Positions 9,527 through 17,109 of a DNA stretch of 64,000 nucleotides are shown here, piece by piece; positions within the stretch are counted from its first letter, which is position 1; the number at the start of each line of letters is the position of its first letter. Below the pieces are notes generated by a model. It did not search any database, was not told the DNA's origin, and saw only the letters and a list, made by a program, of their open reading frames with translations. The translations under genes and the position numbers were made by a program. This DNA is from Mesorhizobium xinjiangense (lineage in GTDB: Bacteria > Pseudomonadota > Alphaproteobacteria > Rhizobiales > Rhizobiaceae). Where the stretch lies: contig NZ_WOAC01000017.1 of NCBI RefSeq assembly GCF_009749525.1, positions 48,141-112,140 of the forward strand, in the 5' to 3' direction.

Positions 9527-10192
9527 TCATCCTGCCTGCACATGTCGCTCCAGGACCCTCTTAACCTGAGTGGCGCTCCAACGACCACCTCGGGAAGTCT
9601 TGACCCCCATTTCCTCCAGGGTCTCGGCAATGGCGGTGAGGGTCTGCCTCGCCTGCCGTAGGGGTCCGATGACCTTCATGGCCCGCTGTGCCTCCGCCCT
9701 GGCCTTTTCCTGGATAGCCGCATTGCGCTTCATGGTCTTATCCCTGAGGCCGCCCAATTGGACACCTCGCTCCTTTGCCGCTTTGAGTGCCGCCTTGGTC
9801 CGCTGAGAGATGAACTCCCGTTCTTTCTCGGCCAGGGCAGCGTAGAGGTGAAGCTGGAAGGGGTCCGCATTGGGCATGGATGCCACCTTGAGCCGGACCT
9901 TCTTGTCCTTGATAAGAGTGGCGATGAATGCCACGTCGCGGCTGAGGCGGTCCAATTTGGCTACCAGAAGCTCCGCCCCCGTGGCGCGGACGACCTTGAT
10001 GGCCTCCGCCAATTGGGGCCTGTCGTCGCTTGCTCCCGACTGCACATCCTGGAAGCGCCCTATGACTTCCCAGGGAACCTCAGAGAAGCTCTCCAGGTAG
10101 ATGCTGATGTCGCGCTCCTGGGCGTCCAGACCAAGGCCGCTCTTTCCCTGCTCCGCCGTACTGACGCGCGTATAGATGACGTACTGCTTCAT
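9527..10192 (-). CDS. Serine recombinase (resolvase/invertase family)
   Basis: The N-terminal catalytic domain carries YTRVSTAEQGKSGLGLDAQ with the nucleophilic serine at residue 11. Further signatures are QDVQSGASDDRPQL, LLVAKLDRLSRDVAF (conserved arginine motif) and ALAEKEREFISQRTKAAL. A small helix-turn-helix follows at about residues 180-218 (TLTAIAETLEEMGVKTSRGG). At 221 residues it is resolvase-sized, not a large phage integrase, and all catalytic landmarks are intact. It is the only complete recombinase in the element. It may resolve, invert or regulate a site nearby, and an inverted repeat at 10240-10272 is a candidate. Confidence 0.9.
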   Translation of the reverse strand: MKQYVIYTRVSTAEQGKSGLGLDAQERDISIYLESFSEVPWEVIGRFQDVQSGASDDRPQLAEAIKVVRATGAELLVAKLDRLSRDVAFIATLIKDKKVRLKVASMPNADPFQLHLYAALAEKEREFISQRTKAALKAAKERGVQLGGLRDKTMKRNAAIQEKARAEAQRAMKVIGPLRQARQTLTAIAETLEEMGVKTSRGGRWSATQVKRVLERHVQAG

Positions 10193-10239
10193 GTCGCTAG
10201 CCCCCGTGCGATGGCATCAAGGGGAGTCTATGGGTGGAA

Positions 10240-10272
10240 TTTACAAACGTCAATGATGGTTGTGCTTGTAAA
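10240..10272. promoter_or_regulatory. Inverted repeat upstream of serine recombinase
   Basis: TTTACAA (10240-10246) and TTGTAAA (10266-10272) form a perfect 7-bp inverted repeat with a 19-base spacer, 48 bases upstream of the recombinase ATG. It could be a res-type subsite or an operator for autoregulation. The assignment is inference from position and symmetry. Confidence 0.4.
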
Positions 10273-10448
10273 GGCTCATTGAGTAGGTGGGTTTTGGGGC
10301 TGATTGAAGTGCCTCCAGGAACCCCGAGGGGTGGCACGGGGGGAAGCTCTACTACTGTCACGTAAATTGGAGATTTCGCACGGGCGGCCCTTTGAGCATT
10401 GCCGGGAACGGCCTAAAGTTGCAGCCTGAAGCAATAAGGGGCGGCGAT

Positions 10449-11213
10449 ATGCGGGACCTCGCTACGGCAGTCCAGGACGTTGAACATCTAGTCGAGATGC
10501 AGCCTGAGGAACTGGCCTCAACCCTAATTTTCCTGCTCAAGAAGCGGATAGACGGGGGACAGCAACGCATGGTGATATTAGGCAACTGCCTAAACGAACT
10601 GGGCACACGCGATAATCAGGGCAAGGTTCCATTCGAGGACCAATGGCGAGGGAAGGTAGAGGTCGCCGTGATTGAAGCGTGGGCGTGGCTGGAGGCGCAA
10701 GGTCTGCTTGTGCCCGTGCCCGGTACGAACGGACAAAACGGCTGGCGTAGATTGAGCCGACGAGCGGAGAGATTCCAGGATGAGAGAGATTTCTCTCAAT
10801 ACCTGGCAACCCGCTATCTGAGGAAGGAGCTTCTTCACCCCAAGATCGCCGCAAGCGTCTGGTCGGCGTTTCTCAGGGGTGAGTTTGACGTTGCCGTATT
10901 CCAAGCCATGAAGGCGGTCGAGACCTCCGTTCGGGAAGCGGCGGGGTACTCGGAGAGTGATTACGGGCTGGATATGGTTCGCCGCGCCTTTCATCCCGAA
11001 AAAGGTCCCTTGACGAGCAGCACCGCACCCAAGGCGGAGAGGGAGGCGCTCATGGCACTGTTCGCCGGTGCGATAGGCTCCTACAAGAATCCGCACTCGC
11101 ATAGAGATGTCGAGTTGTCTGACCCAGTGGAGGCAATGGAGGTGGTCATGTTGGCAAACCACTTGCTTCGCATTGTGGACACGCGAACGGCAGATGAGGG
11201 GTCGGAGACATAG
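10449..11213 (+). CDS. TIGR02391 family protein
   Basis: The C-terminal 130 residues match the TIGR02391 pattern: LRKELLHPKIAASVWSAFLR, VFQAMKAVETSVREAAGY, GLDMVRRAFHPEKGPL and the diagnostic LFAGAIGSYKNPHSHR, ending with a helix after the KNPHSH motif. The N-terminal half (residues 1-120) looks helical with a possible winged region. The biochemical role of the family is not established. Members are common on mobile elements and near defence genes. An upstream TTG start at 10392 is possible, but the ATG at 10449 has AAGGGGCGG before it. Length is 254 residues. No operon partner is adjacent. Confidence 0.75.
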   Translation: MRDLATAVQDVEHLVEMQPEELASTLIFLLKKRIDGGQQRMVILGNCLNELGTRDNQGKVPFEDQWRGKVEVAVIEAWAWLEAQGLLVPVPGTNGQNGWRRLSRRAERFQDERDFSQYLATRYLRKELLHPKIAASVWSAFLRGEFDVAVFQAMKAVETSVREAAGYSESDYGLDMVRRAFHPEKGPLTSSTAPKAEREALMALFAGAIGSYKNPHSHRDVELSDPVEAMEVVMLANHLLRIVDTRTADEGSET

Positions 11214-11334
11214 GTCTGGATATCGAAAAAGCATTGATGTCACACGGCTAACGAGGGAGGAGAGAGGGAGGGAGGGCCAACACCTCCGCTCCCCCTCAGG
11301 CTGCGCTGCCTATCGGTATCTCTTTCAGTCTAGG

Positions 11335-13158
11335 TCAATGCCTCGGCCTCAGGGCATTCCGTAGGGCCTTGGCACCGGGGCTCTTCTGAGTGCGCTCCTC
11401 CTTGCTTTTGAGGTAGGCGCTTCGGGCCTCCCGCTGGCGGGCCTTGAGGAGGTCCCTGAGTTCGGGATTCTCCCGGATGAGGGCCTTCTTGCCTGCCTCG
11501 CGGTACTTCCCGACGATCCGCCCGATGGCGTTGAGTCTGGTGCCCTTCACCCCGGCCTCGCCGTCTGGGAGGTCCTGGTAGGTGTCCGACCGGATGAGTT
11601 CCGCCAGGGCGGTCTTGAGGCTCTTGGCTCCTGGGGGATGTCCGGCCAACTCCTGGAAGCGGTCATAGGCCTGTCGTCCGCTCTTCAAGGCGATGTCCCG
11701 GAGGTCCACCCCTTCAAATTTGGGGTCCGGTCTTCCAATGCCGCCCCCGGTTTCCAGAATGATGCGGGTGTGCTCGGCCTCTACGATGTCGGCCTCGCTT
11801 GTCGTGCTCATGCCAATTCGTTTCCATACGGGGTCACCAAAGGCGTCCCTGGAGGGTGCGAGGGTCTCGGAGTAGCCGGGGAGGTTCTTCATCATGGTGT
11901 CGATGAAGCTGCGGGCCTCCCTCAGGTAGGGGTCAGGATTGAGGCCTCTGATGGCCGACGAGAGCGGGATGGTGTTCCCGGCTATCGAGCCCAGGTATCG
12001 CTCCCCCCTTGCGCCAGGATCGCTCAGCGCCTGGAGGGCTTGGTGGAGGTTGAGGAGGAAGGTCCGGTCGGTGAAGTTCTTCGCCAGCGCCAAGCCCAAT
12101 GCCCCGATGCCTCGCTCAGCAGTCCCATGGTCCCCGTGAGGATCGTTGCGCATGATCTCCACAAGGTTCGCCACCATGGAGAACGCCATCCCTGCCGGGT
12201 CCAGGCGGCCAATGGGGACATAGCGCTTGCTGCCATCGTCAGCCTCCAAGACATAGGCGTAGGGCTGCCACCCGGTGGCGGCAAGCTCGCGCCTGAGGTT
12301 CGGGTCGGACGGTCCCGCCCCAGTGATCTTGCCGTCCAGGGCCAGGGCAGCGGCTAAGCCCATGAAGGTTGATCCGAGCGCCATCTGGCCAATGGCCTGC
12401 GCCTTCGCCTCCGGTCCCTTGCTCCCGAAGATCGCCTCCCGGAATTCCTTCTGGACGAGGTTGAGGCCGGGGGTCATCTTCCATCCATAGCGGAGCACGT
12501 TGATGGGGGTCTTCACGAATGGCAGCACGAAGGTGAGCACGGGGTGTCGGGAGCGGACCTGCTGGATGGTCGCCCCTGCGGTGCCCTGGAGGAGCTCCTG
12601 CTGGAATGTTGAGACCTGAGCTTCCTGGAGCGCCCCGGCATTGAGGGCTCGACCGGTAGCGGGGTCAATCGCCTTCTCCATCTCGCGACTGACATGGCCC
12701 CGGAGGTCGTCGCCCACTAGACCCATGGCGTTCGCTTTGGCAGCAGCCTCGGCCTGAACCACCGCCCGGTAGCGGAGCATCTTGAAGAACTCGTCCACCG
12801 CCCCCAGGGAGCGCGTCGGAAGCCCCACGATGGTCCGATAGTTGGCCATCTTCCAGGCATTCTCCACGATGTCCCAGACTCCATGGACAGGCTTCCAGGG
12901 GAGTGGCTGCTGCACGATGCCGGAGCCTCCCGCGCCGAAGTATTCCGTATTGTGGGGGTTGAGGATCGAGTCCCCACGCTTGAAGGCTTCCACCAAAGCC
13001 TCCCAGCCGTCCCCAAGGGCGGAGACCGTATAGGCGTATTCGCGGAGGGCCTGTTGCCGGAGAATGTCTCCGCCGCTCTTTGGCCCAAGCGCCAGAGACC
13101 CCAGGAGCTTCTCGGTGGGTCGCCCTGCCAGCATGAAGGCGCTGCTGGTGATATTCAT
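11335..13158 (-). CDS. C-terminal fragment of a large phage protein (LPD38/internal-virion-like)
   Basis: This 607-residue frame resembles the C-terminal part of very large phage proteins of the polyvalent/internal virion type. Examples are ANYRTIVGLPTRSLGAVDEF, the PFVKTPINVLRYG helix region and YVPIGRLDPAGMAF. The apparent start is probably not native: the frame is open only to 13185, and the upstream residues AAYPTHIMNITSSAF read like the inside of a protein. The gene therefore appears to have lost its 5' part through a deletion that fused it to the end of another gene. The family call is by motif memory, without alignment. Confidence 0.55.
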   Translation of the reverse strand: MNITSSAFMLAGRPTEKLLGSLALGPKSGGDILRQQALREYAYTVSALGDGWEALVEAFKRGDSILNPHNTEYFGAGGSGIVQQPLPWKPVHGVWDIVENAWKMANYRTIVGLPTRSLGAVDEFFKMLRYRAVVQAEAAAKANAMGLVGDDLRGHVSREMEKAIDPATGRALNAGALQEAQVSTFQQELLQGTAGATIQQVRSRHPVLTFVLPFVKTPINVLRYGWKMTPGLNLVQKEFREAIFGSKGPEAKAQAIGQMALGSTFMGLAAALALDGKITGAGPSDPNLRRELAATGWQPYAYVLEADDGSKRYVPIGRLDPAGMAFSMVANLVEIMRNDPHGDHGTAERGIGALGLALAKNFTDRTFLLNLHQALQALSDPGARGERYLGSIAGNTIPLSSAIRGLNPDPYLREARSFIDTMMKNLPGYSETLAPSRDAFGDPVWKRIGMSTTSEADIVEAEHTRIILETGGGIGRPDPKFEGVDLRDIALKSGRQAYDRFQELAGHPPGAKSLKTALAELIRSDTYQDLPDGEAGVKGTRLNAIGRIVGKYREAGKKALIRENPELRDLLKARQREARSAYLKSKEERTQKSPGAKALRNALRPRH

Positions 13159-13179
13159 GATGTGCGTGGGGTATGCGGC

Positions 13180-13567
13180 CGATCTTTACCTGTTCCTCGG
13201 GACCGGCACCGAAAAGCAGGCGGCTTAGGGTGGTCAGGTCCTCTCCGGCATCGTCCAAGGTGATGCGCTCGTAGATAGTTGGACGCTTGGCCCCGTTGGA
13301 GTCCGTCGCAATCGAGACCCCCGGTATCCGCGTTAGCTCGCAAGCTATGGCGAAGCCGATGGGGGAGAGCGTCATCGCTTTCACGTGGGTACGGCCCAGA
13401 GTGACAACGAAGGCCCCGCAGGAGGAGCCCTGTGTGACGGGTCCGCGCGACACAAACACGCGGGTCAGGACCCAAGCAGGAACAACCGCAAGGGCGGCAT
13501 CGGGATCGGCAGCAAGGCGCTCAGGCGTCAAAAGCGGGGTGGTCTCAAAGGGCCTTGGGGTAGTCAT
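13180..13567 (-). pseudogene. Truncated hypothetical gene fused to phage fragment
   Basis: From the ATG at 13567 (AAAGGA upstream) about 129 residues look coding (LLTPERLAADPDAALAVVPA, then VTQGSSCGAFVVTLGRTHVK and IYERITLDDAGEDLTTLSRL). Near 13180 the frame passes into an out-of-frame reading of the downstream phage gene, so the native end is missing. I do not recognise the family. The junction is the same one that removes the start of the 11335-13158 gene, which indicates one deletion event. Confidence 0.5.
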
Positions 13568-13737
13568 GGTGGCATGTCCTTTCGTTGGCTTCAGGATGAG
13601 CCGTCTGGGAAAAGCACTCCGTGGCGGTGCCTCGTCGCGGCCATGTTGGCGGGGCCGGAGAGGAGCCTGATGGGGGTGCAGGGTGAAGGGTGCGGAGAGG
13701 ACGTGACTGGAAGCCGTCACTGATCCTATCTCTCGAA

Positions 13738-13763
13738 GGAGGGGCTGCCTGGAGGGGCTGCCT
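13738..13763. repeat. Tandem 13-bp repeat
   Basis: ggaggggctgcct occurs twice head to tail (13738-13750, 13751-13763), followed by a further partial ggaggtg. Confidence 0.7.
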
Positions 13764-14064
13764 GGAGGTGAGAGGGGACTATTCCTCCCTCCTCTCCTGG
13801 GCTTGGAGGAGCTACCTCAAGGCAGACACTCAAAGGACTGAAGGCAGGAAGCAAAGGAGGGGATGAGGAAACGCCCCTCCCTCCCCCGGTGGCGGATACT
13901 TAGAGTAGCTACTTGGAGTGTTCTTCTGGGAGCCGGGGATGATGGGGGAATACCTTCCTCATCCTCTCCTCTTGGTGTCCTGCCATGTGGCGGCTACCTA
14001 AAGTAGGGCTGCTGATGAATTGGGGTCTCGAAAGCGCCGTGTGACCATTCAAGTATAAGGCAAT

Positions 14065-14092
14065 TGGCGGGCTACTCGGCGGCGGCCCGCCA
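14065..14092. repeat. Hairpin-forming inverted repeat
   Basis: TGGCGGGC (14065-14072) and GCCCGCCA (14085-14092) form a perfect 8-bp stem with a 12-base loop. No T-run follows, so it is not a clear terminator. Confidence 0.5.
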
Positions 14093-14140
14093 GACACGCT
14101 CTCACATATATCTGGGTATTGCCGATAGGCGGGATTTCGG

Positions 14141-14205
14141 CGGCGTACGCCTCTCTCTAGTAACAGGGTATTAATGACCCTAAGTCATTGTTTTCTTTAT
14201 GGCCC
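14141..14205. repeat. 65-bp direct repeat, copy 1
   Basis: It begins cggcgtacgcctctctcta and continues through a shared ccctaagtcattgtttt block. Copy 2 at 14248-14311 has the same order of blocks with scattered substitutions. The start-to-start distance is 107 bases. Confidence 0.7.
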
Positions 14206-14247
14206 CGTGCGCATCCGTGTTGCCTAGACCATTTGTCGGAATCGTAG

Positions 14248-14311
14248 CGGCGTACGTCTCTCTCTAATAGCCACCTATTGATGGCCCTAAGTAATTGTTT
14301 TTATTGGGGCC
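14248..14311. repeat. 65-bp direct repeat, copy 2
   Basis: It begins cggcgtacgtctctctcta and contains ccctaagtaattgttttta, paralleling copy 1. Conservation of separate blocks suggests protein-binding sites or a duplicated promoter/terminator unit. Confidence 0.7.
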
Positions 14312-14868
14312 ACCATTTTGCCTCTCGACGCGGCCCATTCTGAGCCGTGCCTTGGCTGCCGCCCCCGTGCCCCCTCAAATGCCAGCCTATTAACTGCATG
14401 TTCCGCTAGCCTGCCCTGCGCAATATAAGCTCTAGCTGCGACACGAGGCCCCGACCCTTCGGCGTCAATGCGAAGACCTTCTTGCGGCGGTTGTCGGGGT
14501 TCTCCCGCGTTTCCACCAAGCCCAGGCCCGGCTTCCCGGTGCGGTACCCGTAGCCGAGATACCTCAAGTGCTGCGACACGGTGGTCGGCGTCATACTGCG
14601 TCCCCTCATCGTCCTTATGGAGCCGGTGACGCATCGCTTCCGCCTGGATAGGATCGTTGGATGCTAGGGCCTTTTCGGCGGCGGCGATGATTGCCTTGAG
14701 CCGTGCCACGACGGGCCATTTACGCTCGTCGGCTTCCTTGAGACTGTCGGTGTGGAGCGGGTGAGTGAGCTTGCCCCGTCCCACCAAATCGCGGACCCTA
14801 GCGGGCACCTTGACGCGGACGCGCCACTGTTGTCCGTGCCACTCCAGATATTGCTTTGGATTCGCCAT
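14287..14868 (-). pseudogene. Truncated tyrosine integrase (N-terminal domain only)
   Basis: From the ATG at 14868 the first 80-90 residues (MANPKQYLEWHGQQWRVRVK, VPARVRDLVGRGKLTHPLHT, then an alpha-helical SAM-like segment) match the N-terminal arm/core-binding region of phage integrases (DUF6538 type). The catalytic domain with its R-H-R-Y residues is absent. After about 14600 the frame is an out-of-frame reading of a MarR-like gene end. The gene starts just inside attR and reads toward the element interior, the usual position for an integrase of a tRNA-integrated element. It should be inactive. Confidence 0.7.
14406..14609 (-). pseudogene. MarR-family regulator C-terminal remnant
   Basis: In a frame different from the integrase, residues TVSQHLRYLGYG, GLGLVETRENPDNRRKKVFA and LTPKGRGLVSQLELIL reproduce the recognition helix, wing and dimerisation start of a MarR winged-helix repressor. 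The N-terminal half is missing. It abuts the integrase fragment, so a deletion joined the two. The ATG that opens the frame is incidental. Confidence 0.55.
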
Positions 14869-14878
14869 TCCGCCCCTC

Positions 14879-14900
14879 GGTGCCCCAATATGGTGCCCCA
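14879..14900 (+). promoter_or_regulatory. Candidate integrase arm-type sites, right end
   Basis: GGTGCCCCA occurs at 14879-14887 and 14892-14900, 4 bases apart, directly upstream of the integrase start. It mirrors the pair at 8627-8648. Confidence 0.5.
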
Positions 14901-14964
14901 CGGTTGTGCTGGAAGTGGCTGAAAGTCAAGTGCTCAAAGGCGTCCGGTGGTGCGGGAGAGAGTG

Positions 14965-14981
14965 TCCCCCCCTCTCCGCCA
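14965..14981 (+). repeat. attR: duplicated tRNA-Ser 3' end
   Basis: An exact copy of the 17-base tRNA-Ser end. Beyond it the sequence becomes T-rich (gactttttctctatttttc), probably the original downstream flank of the tRNA gene. Confidence 0.88.
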
Positions 14982-15446
14982 TTTCAATTGATTTTATTGA
15001 CTTTTTCTCTATTTTTCACCGAATGACATAACGGTGGATGGCTGTATCCGGTCGCGTGGTTTTTCGATCTGTCAGCGGCATTTTCAGTGGCCGGCTTCTT
15101 TGGGCAACAGCAATCCATGCTATTTTTAACATGTCGGTGCTCTCACCTGCTCAAAGCCCCCTATGCCCATTCTAGAATATGACGAAACAAGGAGCCCGCC
15201 AATACGCTCGAAAGCGAAGCATTGGCGCCGCGCTTCATCCCGCATGGTTCGCCAGCGCTCAAATCGGCCGTCCGGCGAACGGTTTTCAGTGCAAAACAAT
15301 AAGTCATTTGTGCGCCGGTGCCCTGCGCCCTACCTGCTCGACAGGTGGTGCTTCACGGCCCCTATCGGCTGATGCCGGGGCGTTTGCCCATCAGGCAGAT
15401 GAAGCCGCTGCAGGATCGTGTCGTGCAAGGGATAAGGGAGCCTTTC
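14982..15446. other. Intergenic region after attR
   Basis: About 465 bases lie between attR and the BA14K gene. The first part is T-rich and may contain the original tRNA-Ser terminator. I found no supported gene. A short inverted repeat ACCTG/CAGGT lies near 15330-15345. The promoter of the BA14K gene should be here but I cannot place it. Confidence 0.5.
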
Positions 15447-15905
15447 ATGAAGACATTAGGTCTGTTCGTTGCGTTGGCGCTGGCATTGACCGGCCAGGCC
15501 GGATTGGCGAGCGCCGATCCGTGGAAGAATGGAGGCGGCCATGGACGGTGGGAGCGGCACGGCCACCAGAAATGGCACAGGGAGACCCACCGCCATTACC
15601 GCGAACACCGCGGCGAGCGGCGCGGCCATTGGAAGGGTTATCGCGGCTACCGTGAATATCGCCCCGGCTACCGTCGCAACGACGATGGCTGGTGGTACCC
15701 GCTGGCAGCCTTCGGCGCCGGCGTTATTATCGGCAATGCGATCAACCAGCCGGCGCCCGGCCAGCGCTCCGCGCCGGCCTATCGCTCCGCCGGCAATGCC
15801 CATGTCGACTGGTGCTACAGCCGTTATCGGTCATATCGCGCCTATGACGATACGTTCCAGCCCTATCATGGTCCGCGGCGGCACTGTAACTCACCCTACA
15901 ACTGA
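15447..15905 (+). CDS. BA14K family protein
   Basis: A 152-residue secreted protein. Residues 1-24 are a signal peptide ending in GLASADP. Residues 25-80 are rich in His, Arg, Gly and Tyr. One hydrophobic segment ([14 protein letters not shown]) follows, and the C terminus carries the BA14K repeat [20 protein letters not shown] with two cysteines. The family is named after the Brucella 14-kDa immunoreactive, lectin-like protein and is restricted to Rhizobiales. I chose the ATG at 15447 because AAGGGAG lies 6 bases before it and the signal peptide follows directly. It stands alone between the tRNA element and the sulfotransferase gene. Confidence 0.85.
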   Translation: MKTLGLFVALALALTGQAGLASADPWKNGGGHGRWERHGHQKWHRETHRHYREHRGERRGHWKGYRGYREYRPGYRRNDDGWWYPLAAFGAGVIIGNAINQPAPGQRSAPAYRSAGNAHVDWCYSRYRSYRAYDDTFQPYHGPRRHCNSPYN

Positions 15906-16000
15906 TAAGTGTGAGAGTGAGCCGGCGTCAGGCGATTTCACCGCTGGACCGGATGCTTCGGCATTGGCAAGGAGTTCGGGCGACGCAGGTGAGGAGTTGA

Positions 16001-17041
16001 ATGTCCGAGACAGGATCGAAGAACGCGGATCCGACAGTCCGGCCGCATAAGCGCTGGGGCCGGCTGTGGCAAAGGGTGCGCGCGACTGTGGCCGATCCGG
16101 CGGCCAACCTGCTGCAACTGCCCGTCCTGGGTGAACTGGCCGCTGCGGTCGTTCCGGCAAGGACCCCGCCGGTGCTGATCGCCTCGCTGCCGCGCGCCGG
16201 TTCGAGCTGGATCGGGCGCGTGCTCGGTGGCTCGCCCGGCGCGCTCTATCTGCGCGAGCCGATGACGCAGTCCTATCTGGACCATATCGGGCGGGCGAAC
16301 CCGCCATTCTTCGAATGGCCGATGTGTCGCGACGGCGAGGCCTATGACCGTTTCGCCACACGGAGCTTTCGGGGTGTGCCGAGGTTCGGCGACACGGTCG
16401 TCCCGGATCCCGCCCAATGGTCGATCGGCAAGCGCCGCCAGCGCCAGGTGGTGGTGAAGGATGTCAATCCGCTCATCCTGGCACGGCTACATGAACGTCA
16501 TCGGCCGAAGATCATCCTGCTCATGCGTCATCCGGCGGCAGTGGCGCGCAGCTTTCACGCGCTCGGCTGGACCGGCGACCAGTTCACCACCCGCTTTACG
16601 CCCGAGACTTTGGCGGCGTTCGACCGCGTGCATCCGCTGCCCTTGCAGGGCAATTTCTGGGAACAGGCCGGCGCTTTCCAGGCGATGGCGCAAAAGCTCG
16701 TCTCGAACCAGCTCGCCGGCGTCGATCATCTGATCGTGCGCTACGAGGATGTGTGCGCCGAGCCGGTGAGGCAATTCGAAAAGATGTTCGAATTCTGCGG
16801 ATTGCCGTTTTCCGCCGACACGCGGCGGGAGATCGAGCAATCCTCGCAGGCGCAACCCGACTACCGGCCGGGGCGCTACGACACCAGGCGGCGCTCGCTC
16901 GACATGGTCGACCGGTGGAAAGGCGACATGGCGCCGGAGGACATCGAGAGCGTGCGGCGCAATTATCTTGCCTACCGGCCGGCCTTCTACGCCGAGCCGG
17001 CCGACTGGCCCGAGGCCGGAATGTCCGGACCGTACGTCTGA
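16001..17041 (+). CDS. Sulfotransferase family protein
   Basis: A 346-residue protein with the PAPS-binding 5'-phosphosulfate loop IASLPRAGSSWIGRVL near residue 60 and the 3'-phosphate segment IILLMRHPAAVARSFHALGW near residue 170, both typical of sulfotransferases. LIVRYEDVCAEPVRQFEKM and the C-terminal MVDRWKGDM region also fit. It would transfer sulfate from PAPS to a hydroxyl or amine, perhaps on a surface glycan, but the acceptor cannot be predicted. There is no signal peptide or membrane segment. GAGGAG precedes the ATG. It is convergent with the nitrate reductase operon. Confidence 0.83.
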   Translation: MSETGSKNADPTVRPHKRWGRLWQRVRATVADPAANLLQLPVLGELAAAVVPARTPPVLIASLPRAGSSWIGRVLGGSPGALYLREPMTQSYLDHIGRANPPFFEWPMCRDGEAYDRFATRSFRGVPRFGDTVVPDPAQWSIGKRRQRQVVVKDVNPLILARLHERHRPKIILLMRHPAAVARSFHALGWTGDQFTTRFTPETLAAFDRVHPLPLQGNFWEQAGAFQAMAQKLVSNQLAGVDHLIVRYEDVCAEPVRQFEKMFEFCGLPFSADTRREIEQSSQAQPDYRPGRYDTRRRSLDMVDRWKGDMAPEDIESVRRNYLAYRPAFYAEPADWPEAGMSGPYV

Positions 17042-17109
17042 CGCTCTCAGGAGCCGTGGAACGCGGTTCCGCGTCTTATATTCCGGCAGGACAAGGCGTT
17101 GGGTCGGCC

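Larger units (their letters stand above)
13568..14286. other. Repeat-rich non-coding part of the element
   Basis: About 700 bases contain no convincing gene. The first half is purine-rich with short tandem repeats. The second half holds a hairpin and two diverged copies of a 65-bp sequence, annotated separately. It may be the old regulatory or origin region of the element, now cut off from its genes. Confidence 0.6.
8548..14981. mobile_element. 6.4-kb integrated element in tRNA-Ser
   Basis: The boundaries are the 17-bp direct repeats at 8548-8564 and 14965-14981. The content is accessory: a membrane protein, a serine recombinase, a TIGR02391 protein, a large phage-type protein fragment, about 700 bp of repeat-rich DNA, and a tyrosine integrase remnant at the far end. 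Paired GGTGCCCCA motifs lie just inside each end. The integrase lacks its catalytic domain and two gene fusions point to internal deletions, so the element is probably a decayed prophage or integrative element unable to move by itself. Confidence 0.85.

Noticed and set aside
12665..13720. Long 351-residue minus-strand frame
   Set aside because: Only its middle part (about 13180-13567) looks coding. The rest is an out-of-frame reading of the phage-protein fragment and upstream non-coding DNA.
13738..14311. Repeats in the element considered as a CRISPR array
   Set aside because: There are only two copies of a diverged 65-bp repeat and a 13-bp tandem pair, no regular spacers and no cas genes.
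15163..15372. Short plus-strand frame between attR and the BA14K gene
   Set aside because: No ribosome site or family resemblance; composition is like translated non-coding DNA.
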